A DNA stretch of 64,000 nt from contig BSDZ01000009.1 in assembly GCA_030268105.1 (NCBI GenBank), positions 1,749,501-1,813,500 of the forward strand, read 5' to 3'. The notes under the pieces were generated by a model. The model was not told the origin of the DNA. It did no database searches and saw only the letters and a program-made list of their open reading frames with translations. Positions 17,301 through 26,235 of the stretch are shown one piece after another; the stretch's first letter is position 1, and each line of letters opens with the position of its first letter. A program made the position numbers and the translations under genes. This stretch comes from Volvox africanus. Lineage: Eukaryota; Chlorophyta; Chlorophyceae; Chlamydomonadales; Volvocaceae.

Positions 17301-20266
17301 TTTTGGCGGTTTGGCTAAACGAATAAAGCTTCAGGAGAGGTCATTACCACCAACCGACCAGCTAACTCAACCTAAATATGAGGCAGGGTAAGAGATCGTA
17401 AGGCCCACCCACCAGGTACACAAAGGGTGCCACCGCCAGCACGTCGAGCCAAAAAGACAACGTGAAGGCGTACAGGCGAGTTGCGTCCCGTCGGTCTATC
17501 ACAGATCGGGAGCGATACCCGCATGTCAGGGTGACGCCCATCTTGATTAAACACACGGAGGGTAGAGGGAATTGAAGCAGTACAGGCCGCGTTACAAGCA
17601 TGATCGTAGGCATCACGGGGAACTTCGGCAGACAGCATAAAAGAATCCAGTAGAAACACAAACATACTGAAGACAGATAAACAGCTTGTGTATGGGCGTG
17701 TGTACGCGCGCGGGAATACCGCCCAAAAATACCGGCATGCAAAAGTCATACGGATTGCAACGGGAACGCATCACAATGACGTTGAAGCGTTGTCATTCCA
17801 ACTGGGGAAAGGGGATAGACGAACAAAACTGATAAGAGCGTCGGAAATCCACGTGAGAGACGACGATGAGTGGCGCCAGTGGTGCTTACTCGTGCCCTTA
17901 CGGCCGCACCTGGAAACCCAGGAGGACGTTGAGCAAGTACACGAAGCCTGGGGCGGTGGGGGACCAGATGGAGAGGGAAACACCAGTTCTGACCAAAGGA
18001 GGGCATCGAGAACACCTGAAATGAGAATACGGAAAAACCAGCAGACGTAATGACATAACCCCCTCTCCCTCCACCTTTCTTTTATTAGACTCGGTCCTCC
18101 CCATTCCCACTCCTTTCTCCCAATACACACACATATACACATCTCCATTTACCTCCACCCACCATCCCACCCATTCCCCACGTAGAAAGTGCTGAACTCA
18201 CTAATTCCTAACCCCCTAGACTTTCCACCACTACGTCCTGTGCAGTGCTGCACACATACCCACTCACCGCCCGCGAGATCTGTACGGGTGCATACAGCAT
18301 CCAGTCTACCGTAGTGGTCAAGGCAGAACGCCACGTTGACCGGCACCCAGAAGGCGGTGAAGATAAGGTCGAAGAGCAACATCGCAGTGGACCACCATAT
18401 CGCGGCGCCGCAAAGCGGGTGCCATAGAGGCCAATCCACCAGCGGCAATCTGGAGGAGGTAGGGGTTGAGGAGGAGGCACGCGATAAGAAGGTAGAAGTG
18501 ATTGCCAGAGCCCAACCCCACTCAAGTTCCTAACTCAAACAGGAAGAGCAGAAGCCGCGCAGAAGAAGGAAAACCGCCACCCGTTGCGTACAACTCACCT
18601 TGATTGTTTAACCTTGATTGCACACGACTCACTGCTTTCCCGTGCCCTCTTCCTATGCCCCTCGCCTTTGCCTTCCCTTCTTCGCCTCCCTCCATACCTT
18701 GTTTGCTACCCCGTCATCATCCGTAAAATAAATAGTAACAGCTATATGGTCTGAATTATTTTTAACTATATGTTCAAAAATTGCAATTCAATAGTAATAG
18801 TTAAAAATAAAAATAAAACGATAACCTTTATAAGATTAGGCTGAGGCCAGAGAACAAAATTACATTTCATGTTTTTCAATATAATACTTACCTGGATCTT
18901 TTAAGTTAATAACCGTATAATTTTGGTCAAACAGTTTGCCTTCTTTATTTAATGAATTTAGGTAATCATACGCCTCTTGAAAGCCTTTTTCTGGCATTTT
19001 GACGTTTTTTTTGTGTTCCAGGTTTAGATCCCACCTTCGTTGGCCGTAACGCACAGCAGAAACAATGTTTTTGCCAAAGAAGGATGCTTCTCTAAATCTT
19101 CACAAAGGCTGCGAGTGACCTACCACAACAACTGTGACGGGGACGGCGAACGACACACCCTTGTGTTTTACACGTCCGGGTTTGCAGGTGTCGTTTCCAA
19201 ATGTCCCCAACACACACACACACCTTCCCCATATCCCCCCTCCTCCGTCTGGTCTCTACAGTTGCATCTCCAGAGGGGCCCTCAGAACCAACATGCACCC
19301 ACCTGGATGCTTCCCTGGGTGTATTCACCCGATCCGCCAACTCCTTCTTGTATGACTCCCACTCCTCGATCTCCACGTGGACTTGCCGGGTCACCAGGCT
19401 ACGCAACGCACCTATGTGTAGGTGGAGCGGAAGACATCCACGCGGATACACATCCACGTGCGCAATGAATATCCCTCCTCTGGTTTAGGGTCCCTCGTTG
19501 CCTGACTGCTGACTCACGATTGCCGTACAGTCAAGGCTGTTTCCATCACATAGACACGCATACGTTCCTCCTCCGTCCTGTTTCCCCTTCACTTTCACGT
19601 CCTGTGCGGGCGGTCCAGAGACCCGTGTCTCCCCCCACATACATAAAGACACAAACGCACACCCCATTTTACCCCCCACCTACCCACGTTTTTCCCGTCC
19701 GTGAAGTCCGCCGGCGGCTTGAAAGCCGCGTCATGCAGACGCCGCACTGCTCGAAGCAATAGACCGCCGTAATACCATGCCCAGTCGCTGCAGCTGGGCA
19801 GCAGCTGGGGCAGATCTGAAGGCGTCGGCTCGTCAATCTCGCCGTCACCTGGGCTCCGTGGATTCATTAACACTGGAGGGGTCTCGAAGGGGCGAGAGCT
19901 GCTGTTGCAGAGTGGGTTGGTGGTTCCATTGGTAACGTGCGGGTCCGTCTCGGTGTCGTAGGAGGTGCTGTCGGCTGTGACTGCTAGGCCGCGAACATTT
20001 TGGTCGCTATCATGAAAGTGTGGGGCCGCAGCTCCGGCTTTCCGGTAGATAGCGGGATCAGGTCCCCCGTCGGTGAGCTGTGTCCCCATGGCGGGCTGTG
20101 CACCTGGCATTGGCATATACCGGCGATGTGCTTCAAGGACAGGAAACTCCGTCGTGGTGGGCGCTCCAACCCAGGTGTCAGCGACGAGGCTGCCGTTCCA
20201 GACGACTTTGAAAAAATTAATGAATCCGAGGGGTGACTGGTGGGCGCCGCCGGTGGAGATACGCAA
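8333..20266 (-). CDS. Voltage-gated cation (K+-like) channel with C-linker, degenerate CNBD and long low-complexity tail
   Basis: Six-transmembrane channel of the KCNH/AKT/HCN/CNG superfamily. Exons in reading order: 20266-19684 (cytosolic N-terminus, 5' end unresolved), 19411-19303, 18449-18268 (S1), 18015-17910 (S2), 17541-17413 (S3, FWLDVLAVAPF), 17208-17104 (S4, SLVRLVRLFRVASIIK), 16898-16800 and 15897-15733 (S5, pore helix ending YNAVYFCITV), 15239-15090 (filter TTTGYADF and S6), 14672-14496 and 14254-14165 (C-linker, FELPAYLKQQ), 13830-13580 and 12786-12621 (CNBD), 12193-12122, 11732-11574, 11106 to 10711 or 10720, and 10411-8333. All junctions keep phase except S1 to S2, where a short exon or other site is missing. 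The final 692 codons are Ala/Ser/Gly/Pro-rich. The filter differs from TVGYG, and the CNBD lacks the usual G-E..R..A phosphate cassette, so ion selectivity and ligand binding are uncertain. Confidence 0.85.
11137..11297. repeat. (GCAGGTAG)n-like minisatellite in channel intron
   Basis: Imperfect octamer and tetramer repeats of GGCAGGTA/GGCAAGTA, with a roughly 43-bp higher-order duplication. On the coding strand it is a CTACCTGC pyrimidine-rich array, ending about 30 nt before the acceptor of the exon that begins at 11106. It translates into Pro-Ala-Tyr-Leu repeats in open frames that I reject as genes. Confidence 0.93.
12028..12112. repeat. Interstitial telomere-like CCCTAAA motifs
   Basis: Scattered units CCTAAACCCTAA, ATCTAAACC and GGCCCTAAACCCTC in a channel intron. 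They match the plant/Volvox-type telomere unit (TTTAGGG) read on the opposite strand and are degenerate. Confidence 0.7.
14262..14292. repeat. (GGGGT)n repeat adjoining the acceptor of a C-linker exon
   Basis: Five or six GGGGT units. Read on the minus strand they form CCCCACCCCACC, ending 8 nt before the acceptor CCAG at 14258-14255 of the exon 14254-14165. The repeat serves as that site's pyrimidine-rich tract. Confidence 0.85.
18720..19125 (-). pseudogene. ftsQ: Bacterial ftsQ C-terminal fragment inside a channel intron
   Basis: AT-rich block, unlike its surroundings, on the minus strand. The frame from 19054 to 18860 shows the C-terminal signature of alphaproteobacterial FtsQ: AVRYGQRRWDLNL, then a KMPEKGFQEAYDYL stretch, then NYTVINLKDPGKYYIE, ending in TAA. 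The upstream residues EDLEKHPSLA lie in another frame; the two frames meet at an A5 run in the middle of the motif, so one base appears lost. FtsQ is a membrane protein of the bacterial divisome. Only the last 80 or so residues are present, with no promoter or N-terminus, inside the intron 19302-18450. It is an inactive insertion or an assembly chimera. Family identity rests on pattern recognition, not on a search. Confidence 0.55.
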
Positions 20267-20729
20267 GGATGACTGAAGGCCGCATGGTCGGTCTTGACGC
20301 CGTCGGACGCGTGCGTAAAAAAGCTGCGGTCGCGATTGTGCCCGTTAATTGGACAGAGCAGTGAATACTCTATAGACTTTTTAATATGTTAAGCCTAGGC
20401 CATGAGCGTTAGGGCCTTGTCGCCGTGGAAGTTGAGGCCTTCCTATATCCTGTACCAAACCAGGACAAGCTTATAAAAAGACCACCATGTACAGTAATAT
20501 GGTAATATACATATACCTGAAGGATCAGCTAGAAGCTTTCTTTGGACGGCGGGAACACGAAAGCCTTGTCTTTGGGAATGCTTGAAAAGGCCAAAAGAAA
20601 TATTACCCAAATTTACAGCATTGAGCTGTAATTAGTGACGTTCTCATGTCGTCTAAAGTCACGTGGGCTACGTACAACAGTTATCGTGCTCATGGCCTTC
20701 CGCTCAAAAGGTAGAGTGAATTTCATCTT
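20267..20729. other. Region upstream of the channel N-terminal exon
   Basis: Probably contains the true start of the channel gene, but I could not identify an initiator exon. A frame on the minus strand stays open into 20345 without a clear Met or splice pairing. Nothing else is recognised. Confidence 0.4.
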
Positions 20730-21200
20730 GTGCGATGTCAGATAACACCATATAATGACAGCGACAGGGTTTTCGCTACGAACAGCATGGGACGAAGTGT
20801 CGCCAGCGGTCAGCTGGTTAGGGCATGTACTTATCAGGTGCATCAGAATGCCAAAGCCTTGAAGAAATCAAGAAATTCGCAAAAAATACATTGTTTTGCA
20901 TTCCTTGTAGTGTAAGGAGTCCTATCGGCTTGCTTATCTCATAGCGCGCATCGCCACAACGAGGCATGCAATGTTAACTTCATTATATCTGCCCGTTTGA
21001 TCCGGATTTTCGCACACCCATACCGTGTTAACAAATCCTCCACAGATATACACGCTACCTCATCACCAATTTTAGCCGCTGAGCCCTAAAGTACTCTGCA
21101 GCTGAAACTTGTCGCAGACGTGTGTGTGAGCGATAATGACCCATTGGGTGGTAACTTCCCAAACCCGAATTTATGATTGCCAACCGCCAACTCCAGTGGT
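20730..21200. repeat. Third, strongly diverged copy of the duplicated element's 3' part
   Basis: Segments such as TACGAACAGCATGGGACGAAG and GCTTGCTTATCTCATAGCGCG align by eye with TACGAAGAGCATGGGCCCAAT and GCTTGCCTATCTGATATCGGG at 25560-25735, in the same orientation. It is much more degraded than copies A and B and sits about 0.3 kb left of copy A. Confidence 0.55.
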
Positions 21201-21880
21201 CAATTGCTGATAACGGTAACTGCTCGCTTGTACGTCTTTATGCTAGATATTACCTTCTGTCATTGGTGGACTCGCAGACTCGTAGACATCACCTTCTGAA
21301 AACCCTGAAAACGCTGCGATCTTCAATGATTTTTGTGGCGGCTCGCATGGGTTACATGGCGCTTACATATTATACGTTTCTTTCAATCTGTGTATTTTGC
21401 GTTAGAGCGTGCTGGTCTGAAACAAAAGTAAGATGGTTTACATATGGTTTCGTGAATGCAAGCCTGATGGTAAATAATGGCCTGGCCTGTCATGACTTAC
21501 ATGCATACTGTTGCAATTATATATATCATGACATCTTGAGTGTGATGACCATATTACCGATTTCAGGGTACGACATATTCAAAAGATATCAGCTGCCCAG
21601 CTGGGCATGCATCTGACTGCATCTGACTGCACAGCAGGCTCATGAATAGGAAAACCAGATAAACCTCGCAAAATTAGCAGCTAAGTAGCAGAAGGCTATC
21701 GGCTACCTAACAGATAGCCTATCAGATGCATACCTAGGGGTTATGAGATAGCAGCTAACCCGGCCCTGCCATCTAGCAGGCCCCCCGCTTGCCTAAACCT
21801 AGGTAGCAGATACGTATGCGGCTAGGCCGGATTGCTAGGCCTAGCACCTCCTATCGGATACGGGGTGTTCTCCCATAGGG

Positions 21881-22048
21881 TGGGATGAGTGCTTCAAGCT
21901 AAAGGTTCACGACAGTAAGGAGATCTTTGACTATGTTGTAGAGGCCTGTTTGAAAGACCTTCCACCTCGCCCCTGGAACGGGCTCAATGCAAACAAGGAA
22001 CAGATGTACATAGCTTCGTCACTGGTGGCTGGTCTTACAGCGCTCTAG
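21881..22048 (+). pseudogene. Mobile-element ORF remnant (copy A), broken by TAG
   Basis: The frame reads WDECFKLKVHDSKEIFDYV.. through ..MYIASSLVAGLTAL and stops at a TAG (22046). In copy B the same position is TTG and the frame continues to 40111. Codon-like composition and cross-copy conservation suggest a former protein. I recognise no family. A TAG-rich, GC-poor leader (21645-21860) precedes it in both copies. Confidence 0.45.
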
Positions 22049-22214
22049 CACGCCAGAGGCAGCGTGGGAAAAGCACTGTGCACGACATCCATTCTGCCAT
22101 GTACATCAACAACAGGGGTGGATTTCCCTGCTGCGCTTCCTTCCCCCTCTTCCCCCTCTTCCTCCTCTTCCACGTCTGTTAAGTGAACAACAGGATTCCG
22201 GGTGAACGCGACTA

Positions 22215-22949
22215 ATGCTTGGGGACAAAGCTTGCAGCAGCAGCGACTCCAGGCTGGCAAGCAGACAGGGAATGAACCAAACTCGTTACCACAGGCATCG
22301 CAGGCTGAGGACAATAGCGCAATCCTGCCAGGACCTTGTCCTTCTGCAACCTGCTGACACCCAAGGGCTGGCAACGTTCGTTTGTAGACAGCTGCCTCTT
22401 AACAATGTTTGTAATCCGCTTTGCTCCAACTGGGCTGCTGGGTGCACTTGGGTGCCAGACCGCCATGCTTGCGGCTGCAGACTCCCGATGCCAGCAGGAT
22501 ATTCGGTTGGCGTCGAGGGGCGGGAAAATGCAGTCGACGCAGGGAGTCAAGTCCGGAAGGGCAAGAGGTGTGGTGGGAACAGCGGGTGGACAGCTGGGTC
22601 GACACCAAGCTGGGCCGAGGCTTCATCTGATACGCCAATAATGCTCTTCCATGTCGAGGCTGTGACGGCGTCGGCAGCAGCGGCCACGATACCGGGCGCC
22701 ACCAATCACGATGAGGCCGCTGCCGAAATTGCGGGCGAGGAACTGGACGTCGTCAGGCAAGAGGATGACACGGGCATGGACGAGACGGAGCATCCGCAGC
22801 AGCAGGGGAATACCGAGGACGAGCCGGATATTCGGGAGGTCAGTGACTACAACACCGATGACCACGGTGTACTCCACGGGTGGGCGTGTTGCCCCAGTTG
22901 TTTCAAGGAGCACTTGATTACGGAATGCTGCCTTGTCATGCACTGTTGA
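22215..22949 (+). pseudogene. Cys/acid-rich element ORF, copy A (internally deleted)
   Basis: The acidic segment GEELDVVRQEDDTGMDE is followed by a Cys cluster ACCPSCFKEHLITECC, and then the frame stops. Relative to copy B, about 650 bp are missing upstream of the acidic segment and about 460 bp are inserted after the Cys cluster. The rest of the Cys-rich tail (ESKRKQSCKKC) therefore lies at about 23398, beyond the insertion. The pattern is zinc-finger-like, with no family recognised. Confidence 0.4.
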
Positions 22950-23639
22950 CGGCGTGACAATTCTGGCGAAAGAGCGGTTAGGAAACGACAGTTGCGACAA
23001 CTGCTGACTCGCGTGAGTGACAGTTGGCCATTGCTGGATCCACCAGCCGTACATTTGGCGATCTCTTGCCGATACCTAAGGCGAAGGCTTCCCGCTGGAA
23101 GCGTTTCACCTGGTCGATATAGGTTATTCAATATCAGCAATTTGATATTGTTCGGAATCAAGCCATTGTAACGATATTGTGCAGACTCTTTACAGTGGCT
23201 CACATGCCGCACATCTGCCCAGGCCGCCAATAGATCAGCCTAATACTGGCGGTATCAGGACTGATCACCTGATTAGCTGCCAATAGAGTTCCGCAATGGA
23301 GCTCTTGGAGGAGCAGGTGACTGCGCGGCGCGACGCCCCATCACCGACAGAGCTAGGAAGAAGTAGCGCAGTCTCGCCTCAAAACCTGTGCGACGAGAGC
23401 AAGCGCAAGCAGAGCTGCAAAAAATGCATCGCATCCGGTATTCCTGGGCAGCTTGTCCTCCGCTGCCGTGAGCAAGGCAATAAGTACGAGTTCTTGATTA
23501 ACATCTAACCGGCTCCTTAGCTGTGTGTGCGTGTGTATGTGTGTGGGGTGGAGGGTTTGCGGAGCTTCCTCGGCGGGTGGGGCCGGTCAGAGCGGACTCA
23601 ACGCGCTGGCTGCTGCAGAGCAACGTGTGGCCTGGCGGC

Positions 23640-24521
23640 AGCAGGATTTTTCGCAGAGGCTAACCTAACTTTATTGGATATTGCCGAGGGTAGGCTGTAC
23701 AGGCTCGCGGGGTATTCGAGTTTTGCGGATTACGTCAAATGCTCGTCGTCTGTACTTGGTTGTGGCTTACGTCATGCAAGAAACCTCATTGCAGCTGCAC
23801 GTTTCGTGCGGAACCTCCCACCTGACGTGGGCCGCCAAGTTGCGTCCGCAGGTGCGCCCACTGGTGGAATTCCATCCAGATTTACAAATAAGAGCGTGGG
23901 CTTTCGCACTGGAATGAGCAGGTGGCGTGGGAAGCATGTGTGTCAGCGGTCGTTCGGTGGAGGAATGTCCGAGGGAGGTTCAGGGGCTGCTTCGTGGATG
24001 CTGCAATGGGTCCAGATGCCATTGCAGCTCCAGATCAAAGTGCATCGCCGGCTCACTATGGCGGTTTGCGCATATAGTGAAACTAGAAGTGAGTCGTGTG
24101 AGTGGTACTCACCCGATTTCATTTTGGACCTTGTGTGTGAGCTGTTCGCCCCAGGGGACATCGACCTTGACCCATGTTCATGCGCCATTGCAAAGCACGT
24201 GTCCGTGCAATTTCCAATTATGACGAGCGCGTGGATGGGCTAGCAGAGATGAATGAGTGGAAGGGGAACGTGTTCGGAATGAGGGACGGCCACAGCCTTC
24301 AGGGGCTGTTTTTTGCAAGATGTACGCGTGAGTATTAGGCAGGAAATGCGAAGCAAGCCGTGGTACTATTAAAGGCGGGGATAGGCTACAGCTATTTTCA
24401 CGACGTGCTGAACTGGCCAGTGTGTTTTCTACGGGAGCGCATCTCGTTTGTCAGGCAGCTACCCACTGTTGCATCCGGGGAGCTGCAATGGGGCACTCGT
24501 GTACAGTATGAGGCTGCTTAA
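23640..24521 (+). pseudogene. Phage-type Dam DNA adenine methyltransferase, copy A (frameshifted)
   Basis: Three modules in order but in different frames. First, a DNA-binding-like N-terminus LLDIAEGRLYRLAGYSSF followed by ADYV and RHARNLIAAARFV, as in phage/plasmid ParB-like or Dam proteins. Second, about 23840-23917, KLRPQVRPLVEFHP..RAWAFALE, one frame away. Third, at about 24097, EWYSPDFILDLV..GDIDLDPCS, the hallmark of the phage N6-adenine methyltransferase family (PF05869-type). A last module (about 24225-24521) reads EWKGNVFGMRDG and AVVLLKAGIGYSYFHDV, where the family has W.G.VF.NPPYG and a vvLlp...yFhd stretch. The catalytic NPPY is absent and there are at least two frameshifts, so no active enzyme is expected. 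Confidence 0.6.
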
Positions 24522-25539
24522 GTGTACAGCTCGTAGGGAGGACAGACAGGAAATATTCATACGATGGCTTCCTAACCCACGTGATGTGCTTGATTATGAC
24601 GGGGGAAGTTCATGGCCATGCAACCCGTGGTCACGTTGCGTACTGCCGCACTCTGCATATACACAGATGCTTGAGTGAGTCAATGACCAGGGAAGACTTT
24701 GTCGCTCACTGCCTGGTTTCGTAACCTTTCGTTAGTTATGACATGGTAGCATCAAGCATAGCAACCGTGATGTCCCGTGGGGCGCCATATGAGATGGGCG
24801 GAAGCGGTCTTCATGTCGATCACTACATGGGTTCATGCTCTCGGACCATGTAGTTTCGTTTATTCGGATGGGAAAATGGTAAAATGCTGACTCCTGATGG
24901 GCCAGTGCATGATAAACTAGGCACTGTATGTGCAACCTGGTGTGTCAATGATCAGTTATATGTCATGTCCCTGTCTGGGTGTAACAGTCTTGCATCCCTG
25001 TGATTTCACGAGCTTACCGTGTGTCCATGACAAGCAACTATCCCCCCCGCCTCCAGTCACGGCATGGCATAGCAAACTTTGAACTGGACTGGGCCTACCA
25101 GCAGCAGTGTCCTAATCGCCAATCATTTCTGTGCACTTATCTTCATCAAGTGCTTGTGTACGAATCCTCATCCTGACCTGGGGTTCAAGTCCTAATCCTG
25201 CTTAGTGGGGGCCCAATCATAATCCTTCCCTCGGGGTCCTCGGGGTCCTGAACCTGACATCAACTTCGTATCCTCATTCTGTCGCGGGGTTCAAATCCTT
25301 CTTCCTGCCTGATCGGTACCCGACCGCCATCCGTAAAAGCTTAAGTGGATTGGCGGCGCGAGGTTTGGGCGCCGTCGCTCTCGATACACGAGGTGACGAT
25401 TGATTGATGAGCGCATCGCCACTTGGCCAGAGTACCGTAATTGTCTTCCCTTATCGAGTTCATGTCGTCCGCCGCACAGGAAGATTGTGCGTATTTCATC
25501 ATATATAACGTAATGTTCTTCCGCTATCTAACTATAGCC

Positions 25540-25960
25540 ACCCGAGGTTAGCTTTTGGTTACGAAGAGCATGGGCCCAATAGTTGACATAGCGGTCAACG
25601 AGCTCAAGCTTGTCCTCATCAGACGTATCACCGTGCCAGAGCCACAAAGCAGGTACGGAAGTGGTCAACGTTTGAATTATCTTGCAGTCTTGTGGCGCAA
25701 GGAAACCTATGGGCTTGCCTATCTGATATCGGGCATCGTCACAAAGTGGCATTCAGTCAGGCATACGCTGTTATTACTACTACACATGCCGGATTGTCCG
25801 TTACATTCGCACATGCATACCGTGGCAAAGAAATCTCGTGCTCATTTGCAGCGGCCCTACCAAAACTTACAGCTTTAAGCCAAAGTTCCCTGACTGAAAA
25901 GTCACCGCAGACATATTTGCATACGATTACGACCATCAGTTCATAAAATCCCAAGACATG
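25540..25960 (+). repeat. Conserved 3' part of the duplicated element, copy A
   Basis: Present in copy A, copy B (43240-43670) and as the diverged relic at 20730. The plus frame contains FSQAYAVITTTHAGLSV. It faintly recalls the C-terminal motif of SF1/Pif1-type helicases, but flanking motifs are missing and I do not assign it. Confidence 0.4.
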
Positions 25961-26235
25961 AAACCAGAGCCGGAAGAAACATTTAGCTCAGGCGCCAATT
26001 CCAGTGATTGACGCTGGAAAGTTATAATTAAATTCGTGTAACATTGTAGAGGTCGGTTGCTAAATACCCTTTCTGAGATCAGCAATGATCCAATAACCAG
26101 CATACCAGGCACGTTACAATCGTATGAACGTAACATGAAAATGGTTTTGTGACCTCGAAAACCGTTTTGCAGAACTTGCATTTCGATTAGGCCCTTGCAC
26201 ATTTAATATTTGCAGGGATAGTTGTAGGTATCTCC

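Noticed and set aside
21173..21616. 147-codon plus frame with hydrophobic segments
   Set aside because: Spans the copy A border, has no homologue in copy B beyond the border and no domain; likely chance.
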